A stretch of 17,165 nt of DNA from Smittium culicis (GCA_001970855.1 LSSN01003968.1:1-17165), one strand, 5' to 3'. Counted from the first letter of the stretch, positions 1-8,907 are shown. Program-made: numbers and translations. Notes: generated by a model not told the origin, from the letters alone.

Positions 1-117
1 ATCAACGACGATCGGCCGTTTCATACCGATGCCGATCCAATCTGACGAAAATTTTTTACTTTCGAATTTCAACGAAGCCGGTTGAGGCTAGTTGGCAAAC
101 TCTTTGAGGAGGAGTCT
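1..117 (+). mobile_element. Outer LINE (non-LTR retrotransposon) copy, left part, cut by window edge
   Basis: This is the upstream part of a degenerate non-LTR retrotransposon 3' region. It aligns by eye with the inner copy (reverse complement of about 440-540) and with the copy at 10492 onward, sharing for example ATTTTTTACTTTC and CGAAGCCGGTTG. Translated, its last residues (RLRLVGKLFEEES) run in frame into the peptide that resumes at 623, so this part and the right part were once one copy. A TGA at 43-45 and a single-base indel near 78 show that the outer copy is decayed. The 5' end lies beyond the window. Confidence 0.75.
108..117. repeat. Target site duplication, left copy (GGAGGAGTCT)
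   Basis: The ten bases here are identical to 613-622 and flank the inner minus-strand LINE insert exactly. The neighbouring bases differ (107 A against 612 G, 118 T against 623 A), so the duplication is 9-10 bp, in the usual range for target-primed reverse transcription. Confidence 0.8.
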
Positions 118-612
118 TTTTTTTCTTTTCACGGAAAATTTATTTATACACTAATAAAAAATGTTTAAAACTAATTCTAAAATTTATAAAAATGTTAAAA
201 AAAAGTAAAATTTTTTTCAAAAAAATTTTCACCCGACTACTCTCCGCCGCTCTGGCAGCTCCATACCCACTGGGCATTGGCTCAAGGGGGCTGGTAAATC
301 ACTTATACTTTCTAGTATAAGTGATCTGGAAATACTAATGCCGTCCAAAAATCTGGCTGTTTCTAGCTCATAAATTTGATCGGCGGCGCCGGCATGGAGC
401 TGGCTTATAGATTTTTTAGACTCCCCACAAAGGAGTTTTCCAACTAGCCCCAACCGGGCTTCATTGGAATTTGAAAACAAAAAATTGGCTTCAATGCTGA
501 TCGAAGCTGGAAAGAACAGGCCGATCGTTTTAATCCGTACTTTGTACCAATTGGCGCAGTCTAATAGTATGTGATCTGCTGTCTCAGGTGTTCTTAGCTT
601 GCAGCAGGTTGG
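118..612 (-). mobile_element. Inner 5'-truncated LINE insert, 3' end of the RT ORF plus poly-A
   Basis: Read on the minus strand, the insert starts at 612 and ends at 118 in an A-rich tail. The coding part runs from 612 to a TGA/TAG-type stop at about 229 and begins inside a zinc-knuckle-like segment: CKLR, ETADH, then a Cys (HILLDC). That matches the C-x2-C...H...C motif that ends many non-LTR retrotransposon reverse transcriptases, with the second Cys replaced by Arg. The remaining 120 or so residues (ending in PVGMELPERRRVVG) match the other two copies in the window. The 5' truncation, A-rich 3' end and 10-bp flanking duplication together show a standard LINE insertion. An open reading frame that begins at 654 is chimeric: its first 15 codons are antisense to the outer element. 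Confidence 0.85.
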
Positions 613-622
613 GGAGGAGTCT
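613..622. repeat. Target site duplication, right copy (GGAGGAGTCT)
   Basis: Identical to 108-117. It borders the 5'-truncated end of the inner minus-strand LINE insert. Confidence 0.8.
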
Positions 623-893
623 AAAAAATCTATAAGACAGCTTCGATCTGGCACAGCGGATCAGAATTTTGAGCTGGAAACAGCAAAAGTTTTGAACGAC
701 ATCTGCGTGTCTAGAGCACAAGTGCTGCAAATTATAAGTGTTTCACTAGCCCCCTTGAGCCAATACCCAGTGGGTATGGAGCTGCTAGAGTGGCGGAGGG
801 GGTCAGTTGAAAAGTTATTATATTAATATTTTTTAATATTTTTTTATAAGCTTTTAAATTATGTTTTCTAAGCTAACTGAGATAAAAAAAAAA
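613..893 (+). mobile_element. Outer LINE copy, right part with 3' UTR and poly-A
   Basis: This is the continuation of the outer copy beyond the insertion. It starts with the second target duplication (613-622) and continues in frame as KKSIRQLRSGTADQ, then ELETAK, then PVGMELLEWRR. Its 3' untranslated part (AAATTATG...ACTGAGAT followed by A10 at 884-893) matches the end of the copy at 10492-10921, which places the element's 3' end. The downstream sequence has no similarity to the other copies. It is a decayed, non-autonomous relic. Confidence 0.8.
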
Positions 894-915
894 GATTTGA
901 AAATCTTTTTTTTTT
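884..915. repeat. Perfect inverted repeat at the LINE tail
   Basis: A run of ten A and GATTT (884-898) is followed by a two-base GA loop and the exact complement AAATC plus ten T (901-915). The left arm includes the poly-A tail of the outer LINE. The structure may be coincidental in AT-rich DNA, or may mark a second insertion event whose poly-T end abuts the tail. The rest of 894-1149 shows nothing else apart from possible 3' processing signals for the permease (TTTATT near 968 on the plus strand reads AATAAA on the minus strand). Confidence 0.6.
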
Positions 916-1149
916 ATTTTATGGGTTTCTCGATTTTTATTTTCTCTAAAATATTTAAAATTAACACATTTATTATTTATGAACTAAAAAATATACAAAA
1001 ATAAGAAGCTGATTGTTATAAAAAAAAGGGTATTAGCTCTAAATAGATATAAGCCGCGAATGTAATTATTAATCGGGGTTAGAAAAAAAAACAAGTGATG
1101 AATAAAGTGTTGTGGGTGATTATATTATATACGGAAGAGTGTTCAGTAT

Positions 1150-2649
1150 TTAGATTAATAGAAGTTCTTGTTCTTCTTCTTCAACCCATTTCGTCAGATC
1201 CACTCCTTTTTTGTCTGCGTACCAATACATTCTAAGGTAGTATGGAATAAATCCAAGTAAGAGCGTGACGATACCGAGTACTGGGGATAAATAGTATGGA
1301 TAGGCATCGGATGATTTATCATAAGGAATGAATGGGAAAATGCTGATATAAACTGATACCAAAATGAATATACAAGTGAGTGGTAAGAATGCTTTGAATT
1401 TGCGGAGTTTGAATTCAGGGTATTTGTATCGCATATATACGCATCCAACGGCAGCGAAACCATAAAAAACCCAAGTTGGATATTGAACAAAATCAACAAG
1501 TAAGTCAAAAGCGTTCCCTGGTGGTGGAGCCAGTAAATAGACCATGGTGATAAACCAGTTGAATATAAGAGCATTGAAAGGTGTTTTGAATCGAGTACTA
1601 TATCTTGATAATCTATCGCCCCAAGGAATATAGCCAACTTGAGCAGCAGATGAAACAATGCGACCAACAGAGAAAACTTGAGCAGCTATGGAGCCATATA
1701 CTGACAAACCGATGAATATTGGGAGAACTACTCTACCGAAGGTATTTCCAAATATTCTGTTTGTAAACTCGGCAGCTAAAACTTCTTTGGCTTCAAGAGC
1801 ATCAGAGAGAGGGACAACGGCCAAGAAAGCAAGTGTGGAGAATGAGTAGAGGATAGTGACAGCTCCAACACTAAGAAGAGCACTAATAGGCAACTTCTTT
1901 GCTGGGTCGACCATTTCTCCGACGGCGTAAGAAATATTAGACCATCCACCATACGAATAAAAGACTTTATTTAGAGCCGATGCGTATCCACCGAGATTAC
2001 TTTTGACTAAGCTGAAGCCGCTCGATAAATTGTCGTTCTTTTCATATTTTATCGCTCCAGCGAGACACAAAATTCCTGTAATACTAAGAACTAGGAGCAA
2101 ACCAGTTTTAATGATTGTAAGTAAATTAATTAATCTTAGCGACCATTTTACACTAAGCATACAAATAAGAGTAGCAGAAGATATAGCTAGAACAGCGATA
2201 CCACGGTAAATCCAATCAGCGTGTTTGTAAATAGTAGGGTATTCTGTTTTGAGGTTAGGTCCACCAGCTATTCCGTAAATTATGAATTTTGAAGTCACAG
2301 GGCCATTAGCAGCTATAGATCCTGGTCTAATACAAATAATCATACTCCACACGAACAAGTAGCTGAGGAGAAGTCTTGGTTTTTTAAAGCTGTGAGCGAG
2401 ATACCGTAAAGTTCCGCCATTTTTTGGGAACATAACACCCATTTCAATAAAAGATAAAGCACCTCCAAGAGATATAAATCCTCCCAGGATGTATAATATA
2501 ATAACCATCAATGGGGCACCGACTAAACTTAGAACTGAAGATGGAGTTGAGAATATACCAGAGCCTATCATCTGTGAGATTGAAACAGCGGCGCCAGTGA
2601 GAATGCCAATCCTTCTCAGCGGGACAACATTGTGATTTTTAACTTCCAT
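1150..2649 (-). CDS. APC-superfamily amino acid permease, LAT/methionine-permease-like
   Basis: A 499-residue integral membrane transporter with about 12 predicted TM helices, taken to import a neutral amino acid across the plasma membrane. I chose the ATG at 2647-2649 (MEVKNHNVV). The frame stays open about 34 codons further but only to a TTG, and this ATG has G at -3 and +4. Residues 29-33 (GSGIF) in TM1 are the unwound substrate-binding signature of the APC fold. Residues 234-249 (GGW...GEMVDP) and 328-342 (VGRI...GYIP) followed by TP at 356-357 match the TM6 and TM8-loop signatures of LAT-type members. The C-tail is cytosolic and acidic (WVEEEEQE). Length fits the family (about 480-600), with no introns or frame breaks, and all Trp codons are TGG. 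The broad family is firm. The resemblance to fungal Mup1/Mup3 methionine permeases is from memory of their style, so the substrate is uncertain. Confidence 0.88.
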   Translation of the reverse strand: MEVKNHNVVPLRRIGILTGAAVSISQMIGSGIFSTPSSVLSLVGAPLMVIILYILGGFISLGGALSFIEMGVMFPKNGGTLRYLAHSFKKPRLLLSYLFVWSMIICIRPGSIAANGPVTSKFIIYGIAGGPNLKTEYPTIYKHADWIYRGIAVLAISSATLICMLSVKWSLRLINLLTIIKTGLLLVLSITGILCLAGAIKYEKNDNLSSGFSLVKSNLGGYASALNKVFYSYGGWSNISYAVGEMVDPAKKLPISALLSVGAVTILYSFSTLAFLAVVPLSDALEAKEVLAAEFTNRIFGNTFGRVVLPIFIGLSVYGSIAAQVFSVGRIVSSAAQVGYIPWGDRLSRYSTRFKTPFNALIFNWFITMVYLLAPPPGNAFDLLVDFVQYPTWVFYGFAAVGCVYMRYKYPEFKLRKFKAFLPLTCIFILVSVYISIFPFIPYDKSSDAYPYYLSPVLGIVTLLLGFIPYYLRMYWYADKKGVDLTKWVEEEEQELLLI

Positions 2650-2828
2650 GTCTGTATTCAATATAGATTTATCTGAAATTTTTTTAGGGTAGACTAAAGT
2701 GAATAAATATATAAAATTATAGAAAAAAACTAGCAGGTTTGGTCCTTGCAAACAATAAAGAATTTTTAGTAAAAAGTAATTAAATAAAAGATAGAATTAT
2801 TACTTCTAAATATAAGATCTTGGGTTAG

Positions 2829-2836
2829 TATATATA
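2829..2836 (-). promoter_or_regulatory. TATA-like box of the permease gene
   Basis: TATATATA lies 180-187 bp upstream of the chosen permease ATG and reads the same on the minus strand. Its position suits a fungal core promoter, but such words are frequent in this AT-rich spacer, so this is only a candidate. Confidence 0.3.
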
Positions 2837-3371
2837 CTTTTTTAACATTTGAGTTCGCAACGAACAAAATTAGCTTTTTTTTGAAAAACATCTTTGTAAT
2901 CTTTATCTATTAGCATATTTGGCATCGTTTATAGCTGAATATTATGAATTGAACAAGAACTTGTATTTTTTAAAAATATAATAATCAAGGTTGAAAATCT
3001 CACAAAAATGCAATACAAAAACGTGCTTTTCAAATGGTGTTATCTTTTCAACATCTTAAACGCAACTCGACCGTTTGAGTGCATAAATGGATTGTTTAGA
3101 GTCTGCAAAGAAGATTAATAAATCCGAATTTTTAATGCTTTTTATTTCCGTACGTTATTGGCTAGCGCCAAAAATCGTATCTAAATGGTTAAAGCTTGCC
3201 TACGTACCTTTTCATAAAATGTTTATGAGTAGAGAAGCGTACGATGAAAAAGGCGTCAATATTTTTCTTATATGTATTGTCGCTTTTATTACTTTTCAAA
3301 AGAAATTATATTAGTGCTATAAAAATACTAGAGATTATGTAGTAATTTTAACTAAAAAATTCTGAAGATGG
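2837..3371. other. Gene-free stretch upstream of the permease
   Basis: AT-rich sequence that probably holds upstream promoter elements of the permease. The one ORF with an ATG (3087-3314, plus strand, 75 codons) encodes a hydrophobic peptide I do not recognise. It has no similarity to other parts of the window, and I do not call it a gene. Its codons include several C/G-containing triplets unusual for the spacer (GCTAGCGCC, TACGTACC), so it may be a transposon or gene relic. Confidence 0.5.
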
Positions 3372-3765
3372 TGCAAGGCATTAAAACAAGATAATCAGAA
3401 TGGCTTTAAATTTCAATCCCGGTCTACCAGCTGCGTACCTAAATGGAAATGAAGGCAATCAGCTAACCCAAAGATCGACCCACGTATTGCTTCGAGTAGG
3501 CTGGAAAGCTGAATTTACAACTAGTCATTTAATTAAACTCGTCTCACCAAACTGAATTCAATGATATCATTTACCTCATAGTTAAAGCATGAATCTAGAA
3601 TTATTTATAATAAAAGTGAACTCCCAGATATAAGATTAATCAATCTGGCCCTCCTCTAATAAGCTCCAAACCTGTTGAGGTTCATATTGCTTTCGAGCAC
3701 TAGGGTTATTGAAAGAGATTGATCCAGTCTATTCTGAGTGCATTGTTTCGACTGACTCTAGATGG
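3372..3765 (+). repeat. Degenerate interspersed repeat, copy 1 (coding relic)
   Basis: About 390 bp that matches, in inverted orientation, the segment 5752-6147. The best-preserved part is translated from 3400: GLPAAYLNGNEG, then RSTHVLLRVGW, then TTSHLIKLV. The other copy has GLLAAYLKENRI, RSSKALLQVGW and TNSHGIKHV. A one-base deletion near 3553 shifts the frame relative to copy 2, yet both then reach a TAG at the same place. DNA similarity continues past that stop (around ATCAATCTGG and TATTGCTTTCGA) to TCTAGATGG at about 3757-3765. The repeat is richer in G+C than the flanks. I cannot classify it. The pattern 'VGW...S...LNSLG' is loosely like the core-binding part of tyrosine recombinases, but that is a guess. 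Confidence 0.6.
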
Positions 3766-3990
3766 GCCTCTTCTTGCTCGCTGTCACCTAAATTTCTAAT
3801 ATTTACCTTATTCTCCTCTAAAGGAAGAGAAAAGTTTAATAATTTTTTATTATTGTGCATTGCAAAAAGATCTCTGCTTAATAATAATACTGAAAAAAAA
3901 AGTTGGGAACCTCGTTATTGTATTGAATTATTTGTATTATCAAAATAAAATTGTTAATTTGTTATTATTAATAGAGTTTGTTCTATAAAA
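3766..3990. other. Spacer without recognisable gene
   Basis: An ORF at 3709-3948 starts from TTG and overlaps the end of the degenerate repeat. Its peptide is low-complexity at the C-end and resembles nothing I know. I see no other signal here. Confidence 0.4.
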
Positions 3991-4080
3991 GTCGACATTT
4001 TAAAAGTTACATCAGAAAATGTCGAAATTTAAAATGTTATACCACAAGATGTCAACATTTTCTTCGTTAGGATAGGTTAA
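3991..4080. repeat. 30-bp imperfect tandem repeat, about 2.5-3 units
   Basis: Units begin GTCGACATTTTAAAA (3991), GTCGAAATTTAAAAT (4021) and GTCAACATTTTCTTC (4051), with a period of exactly 30 bp. The first two units also share the spacing of ATAC/TTAC and of AGAAAAT/CAAGAT at the end; the third matches only over its first half. The function is unknown. Short subterminal repeats of this kind occur near ends of DNA transposons, but no transposase is visible. Confidence 0.65.
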
Positions 4081-4370
4081 TTTTTTTTTTTGCCAATGAT
4101 TCATCTGATAATTTTTGTCTGGAACTTGCAAATTTTCTATTTGCTAAAAATAAAACTAATCACAACTTAGTTGATCTAAAACTAAAATAAAAAAGTTTCT
4201 TAGAAAAATTTACCAGTATATTTGTATAGAAATTTTAATGAATTGAACACTTTTATTTCAAATAGTTATTTAAATATAAAACAATAATATTTAATCTAGT
4301 GTTAGATTTACTTTCTTTTTTGGTTATCAGTGGACAATGATCAAATTCTATTGTACCAAAATGTACATGA

Positions 4371-4774
4371 GAGATTATTTTGAAGAGCGGAACATTTATT
4401 AAAATTTCTCTTCATTTTAATTTCTATCTCGGGCTTAAATTCGATTAGAATCTAATATCAAATGGATTAAAAAATTTAGCCAATATCACGACCCAACAGT
4501 TATTACCAAATGAAATTCCAAGGAATAAAAGGCCCTTTCAACATACAAATTTTTTGTATCATAAGATAATAAATATAGGATATATGTGAGATTATTTTGA
4601 GGAGCGGAAATTTTCCTTTTAAGTTTTTCCTACTTTGCAACTTTACCTTTATTTTTAATTAATATTAAAAAAAAATCTAATGGTTTATTTGATACAACCA
4701 ATATTTTTGCCTAATAATAATAAAAAAATTATATTTCCAAGAAAAAAAGGTTCCGCTTATGATAAAAATATCTG
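4371..4774. repeat. Recurring motif GAGATTATTTTGARGAGCGGAA with an inverted partner
   Basis: The motif occurs at 4371-4393 and again at 4588-4610 on the plus strand. It occurs in diverged inverted form at 4749-4774 (GTTCCGCTTATGATAAAAAT), and a fourth relative lies at 7581-7599 (GATTATCAAAGCGGAAC). The pair 4371/4749 could be the terminal inverted repeats of a roughly 400-bp MITE, with the 4588 copy internal or nested. I see no coding capacity between them, and the flanking bases give no clear target duplication. Confidence 0.4.
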
Positions 4775-5751
4775 GTAAATAGTATTTTATGAAATTTAGC
4801 GCTAAGAGGTACCAGTCAAGCTAAATTTATGAAAAACATGCTTTTTTTATTCACATAAAATTCTTAATTTTATCAAGATTATATGTAAAAATCAATAAAC
4901 TAAGTTGTAAATCCATTAACGATAGATATTTTTTAAAGGTAATTTGTTAAAATGTGAGTACAGTTATAATATTATTTCAAATAAAATAAATTCGCAATAA
5001 TGGGGGGGGGGTTGCATTGATTTGATTCCTAAATTAAATCTATACAGCGTTATTAGACCTAAAAATATTTCAGATCTATAATAGTTGTATTATTTCAAAA
5101 GAATATTAACCTAATGAAATGAATTTTTTATAAGTTTTCACCAATATAATCATATGATTATAATTTAACATTTTGCTTAAAAGTTTTTATTAGTCATTTA
5201 AAATTTTTCCTATAGTTGAAAATAGTTGAATACTAAGATTATACTAAAATTAATTGAAATTTCCGTTAAATTGATTGCCTAAGACTGATATTTTATCTAA
5301 TTTTATTTAATTAACGCTTTCAGGGGCAGTTAGCTTTTTTTTTTTGAACTAACAAAATTATCCAACAAAATGAATATAATATAAATTAATATTAGATAAT
5401 AATTAATTTTTGGCTGATAAATTATAATATTCCAATAAAAAATTCTATATTTGACTTATCCAATTATCATTTATAGATAAGCTATAAAGCGTCGACGCAA
5501 GAAAGGGTTAAAGGATTTATATATTGCAAGTGATCTGGCCAATTACTAGTGTATTTTTTAATAATAGTAAATCCAGCTATATTGAATATGAAATACAGTA
5601 AAACCTCCGCGTAAGAGTGAAATACCTTGCCGTGGTTTAGGGGCATAAGCAGTGTACTTTTCTAAGTACACTATACCGAAATTTCACACAGCGTTGCACT
5701 AACTTTGTTCGGGGATAGCGAAGGCAAAGATCAGCGATTCCAGATGAAGTA
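4775..5751. other. AT-rich spacer with isolated oddities
   Basis: No gene is visible. Points of note are a run of ten G at 5002-5011, the 10-bp palindrome GCGTCGACGC at 5489-5498, and a hairpin at 5651-5672 (AGTGTACTT, loop TTCT, AAGTACACT). Base composition becomes more balanced from about 5605, where a GC-richer island starts that runs into the repeat at 5752. Confidence 0.5.
5651..5672. repeat. Perfect 9-bp stem hairpin with TTCT loop
   Basis: AGTGTACTT and AAGTACACT are exact complements separated by TTCT. It lies in the GC-richer island next to the degenerate repeat. No T-run follows, so it is not a Pol III terminator on the plus strand. A hairpin of the same design (9-bp stem, TTCT loop, different stem) lies inside the inner LINE at 301-322. 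Confidence 0.55.
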
Positions 5752-6147
5752 CTTCTAGAAACAGGAGGAACTGATACGTTTAGCACAGTCTGGGATGTTG
5801 TCTGTGCACAAATCCAGCGTTCGACAGCAATACGGATCTCAGACGTTTAGCAGCTATGTTGGAGAACCAGGTCGATCATTCCCACTTTTGGGTAGGAGCC
5901 TATTTTTTATTGATCCTGTTAGATGTAGGCTCTGACTAGGAGCTCAATGATCCCAACGAATTCAATTCTGTTAGAACGTGCTTAATTCCATGACTGTTCG
6001 TAACTTCAGTCATCCAGCCTACTTGAAGCAATGCCTTGGAGGATCTTTCGGTTGGTGGATTGATCCGATTTTCCTTTAGGTACGCAGCCAATAGACCGGA
6101 TGAGGAATTTATATGCATTAGAATATTAGTTTTTTTATGCCTTGTAC
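5752..6147 (-). repeat. Degenerate interspersed repeat, copy 2 (coding relic, inverted)
   Basis: The inverted relative of 3372-3765. On the minus strand the best frame runs from 6118 to a TAG near 5936 (60 codons) with GLLAAYLKENRINPPTERS, then ALLQVGW and ELNSLGS. The similarity to copy 1 includes upstream CAAGGCAT and continues downstream of the stop, so it is a similarity of DNA blocks and not a convergent peptide. The shared stop means either that both descend from an already broken element or that this is the true end of a short ORF. No start, domain or partner supports a live gene. Confidence 0.6.
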
Positions 6148-7940
6148 TAACTTTGCTACTTTTTTAGTTTACTTTACCGCATATTTTCATTTATTTTTAT
6201 CGTACCAAAAAAATTCCGTGATTAAAAAAAACGTTTAAAAATATACGCACTGATATCAAATATTTTATTTTCTTTATTAATAATTAACAGCTCACCAAAT
6301 ACTTTTTTTTGTAATCATAGAATTATTTTATTGTGCTCTATTTTTTACTTAAGCTTACAACAATAATATGCAAGATAATTACTAGGAGGGAAATAATCAT
6401 GTGTGCTAAAAAACACTCATATATAGAGAAAATTAAATATTATTTTTTACCTGTCACATAATTTAACTTATTTATTTATTCATTTTATTTAATATTTTAT
6501 GATATAATTCGATTTTTTGCATTCAACATGACAGTATTTAATTAAATTCACTAATTGTATTTATCCAAACATTGTTATAAAATATTTCCGAAACAAGGAT
6601 AGTAAATATCTTTGTGATTCATTAAAATAACGACATATTATTATTTTTTCTTATAACATTTATGTAGTTTATAATATATACCAAATGTAGAATAATATTT
6701 CAATGAATCTTTATTATTTATGAAATTTACATTTCTGGCCCAAATCTAACTTTCTTGCTCTATTTAGACCCACTGTTTTAAATTTTTGCTTATTTTACTG
6801 AGGATTATGGTTAAAAATTAAAATTTTTTTCGTTGCTAATACCATTTTACCTAGTGAATATTGATAAATAAACTTTGTATTTTTAAAATAATTTACCTCA
6901 CAGAACAATTTATATTGATTTAATATTTAAACACAATAATTTTAAATATCAATAGACGCGATTCTAAAGCAGAGTACACAAAAATTAAAAAAAATAATAT
7001 GAACTTAGCAAAAAATTATTTTTATTGTTTTTGGGATTAGGTGTTTGAAAATATTATAAATTTTATCAAATAAATTAAATTAAATGCTGAATTTATTTCA
7101 GAAAAAATTTTTATAAATAATCAAATTAAATATTAGAAGTAGAATATTTTTCTATAATCGAATAATTGTTTACTATTATAATATTTAGTCAGTGTAAATT
7201 CACTTGTATATTTCTTGCATAAACAATATATTGGATTTAAAATTTGTATTTTTGGCAAATTTTGGGTATCTATAAATCTTTAGAAAAAGTATACTTTTTA
7301 AATTTTATGAGAAAAAAAATTTTTTTTCAATCTAATGGCGTAATATGGTACTTTTATGTTCTATATATTTTTGAAATAGTCATAAAAATCTAATTTTTCG
7401 CAATATCACTAAATAATTTCAAGTACTAGTACCAATTGTGAATTAGGCTAATAAATTAACCATAAATATTGTTAGTTATCCAGTACTATTGTATTCATGA
7501 AAGAGTTGATTCAACTTAGTCTGTACCTCAAATAAAAATATCCTTAAATTAAACAAGAAATATTTCTGAATAACGCAAGGGTGATTATCAAAGCGGAACT
7601 TGAGCTACCTTAGCACTTTTTAAGAGAAAATTTTTTTTTTTTTACAAATTTTTTAGACTTTTCAGAAAAATAATTAAAAATATGTTTTGATATGACCGCA
7701 ATCACACAATACGCATATTCGTTCTTTTAGTAATCAAAATTTTCTTTACTAAAATACAACTTCAAGAGATCAATTTATTTTGTAGTCCAGATAATAATAA
7801 CAAAAAAAACGGTCACTCAATCCCTACAATATTAACTTCAGATGAATTTTTGAAACGACATAACTCAAAAAAATTTTTTGGAATCTTCAAATAATTGTTC
7901 AAAAGAAATTTACTTCAGTCTTTTCCTATCATATCTTTTT
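6148..7940. other. Gene-free AT-rich spacer
   Basis: About 1.8 kb of very AT-rich DNA with frequent stops in all frames. I see no gene, RNA gene or long repeat. The only item is one diverged relative of the GCGGAAC motif at 7581-7599. Confidence 0.6.
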
Positions 7941-8284
7941 TTTAAAAAAGGATTTATTAATTCGCTTTCAATTTATAAGCATATTTGTTATTTGCTGCTA
8001 TTCTATTACAATCTAACATTTAAATGAACATCGATATTTGTTTTTTGTTATTTTATTGTGTGTAGCTGATAAGTATAGTAGATTATAAACTTATTAATTT
8101 TCGTGAAAGGTTTAACCTTTTCACGTGAGGTTGACTGTTATTGAACTATCAAATATAGCCAGCTGCATTTAGCTATTAAACTTAAATTCCGTGGCTATTT
8201 CAATCATTAGTTTATTGTATTATAGCAGCAAATAATGTTTTTGTTTATAAATCATAAACGAATCAGTAAATTCGTTTTTTTTAA
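7941..8284. mobile_element. Palindromic foldback or MITE-like element, about 345 bp
   Basis: The two halves are inverted copies of each other. The outermost 59 positions of each arm match at about three quarters of sites by eye (45 of 59), including an exact 14-bp block TTATTTGCTGCTAT at 7988-8001 and its complement at 8222-8235. The arms keep weaker similarity further in (GTAGCTG near 8062 against CAGCTGC near 8160) and meet in the near-palindrome CGTGAAAGG...CCTTTTCACG at 8102-8125. All pairs share one centre at about 8112-8113. There is no coding capacity. Transcribed, it would form one long imperfect hairpin. I could not fix a target duplication, so the ends are approximate. Confidence 0.6.
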
Positions 8285-8899
8285 GAGTGTTTGTTGGGAA
8301 ATGATTAAGGGGTAATAATCTGAATTCTATGGCGTAATTATACTCTAGCAAATACTTATTGAAATTTAAACTTGTGCTTACTAATATAATTAGCCATAAT
8401 TTCTGTATTATTCAGATGATTATGAAAATGGTTTGGGCGAATGGCGAAAAAACTAATGACTAAAAGACTGATCCTCATAATACATTACTGATAAAAAACT
8501 TGGAATAAAGTTTAGCAAATTAATAGTCCACCAAGCTTTCAAAAAATTCGGTATTCCGAGTTACTTCCCTTTTTGAGATTTGACCTTAAACTAAAAATGG
8601 CGCAAACAATTTACAAATTTAGCTAACGAGAATTTTTAGCTAGTTCAAATTAGATAAACCCACTTGCATGAATAAACGAGTATAAAAAATAAAATAAAAT
8701 ATGAACAATCTGTTCAATTTATTAGCAATGCTTACTGAGAATGTTCGATAGGTAAATTCAATGTTGGAAGCAAAGAGTTGGATAAAAGCCTGAATAAAAA
8801 TAATTATTATAGTTAATGTCAATAGATTTGTATTCGAGAATGTATGAATGTAATGTTGTAGATTTTTTTAGGCTTAGGATGCTTTTGGATTCGATAAAG
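8285..8899. other. Spacer upstream of the reductase
   Basis: AT-rich, no gene recognised. A minus-strand 60-codon ORF (8640-8822) is low-complexity (Ile/Phe-rich) and starts from a non-ATG codon. The stretch probably holds distal regulatory sequence for the reductase at 9023. Confidence 0.5.
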
Positions 8900-8907
8900 T
8901 ATAAATA
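8900..8907 (+). promoter_or_regulatory. TATA box of the aldo-keto reductase gene
   Basis: TATAAATA fits the TATAWAWR consensus exactly and lies 116-123 bp upstream of the ATG at 9023, a normal distance for fungal genes. The A-rich leader directly before the ATG (ACACAAAATG) gives A at -3. Confidence 0.55.

Noticed and set aside
1194..1667. 157-codon minus-strand ORF inside the permease
   Set aside because: It overlaps the conserved permease frame entirely and starts from a non-ATG codon; its hydrophobicity is a by-product of the overlapping membrane protein.
2650..2751. 34-residue N-terminal extension of the permease
   Set aside because: It requires a TTG start; the ATG at 2649 has good context and gives a normal family N-terminus.
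3087..3314. 75-codon ATG ORF as a small gene
   Set aside because: No recognisable domain, no clear promoter, and ORFs of this length are expected in several kb of spacer; kept only as a note.
8256..8282. Hairpin plus T-run resembling an intrinsic terminator
   Set aside because: It belongs to the right arm of the palindromic element, no gene ends here, and bacterial-type termination does not apply.
8640..8822. 60-codon minus-strand ORF, Ile/Phe-rich
   Set aside because: Low-complexity translation of AT-rich DNA from a non-ATG start.
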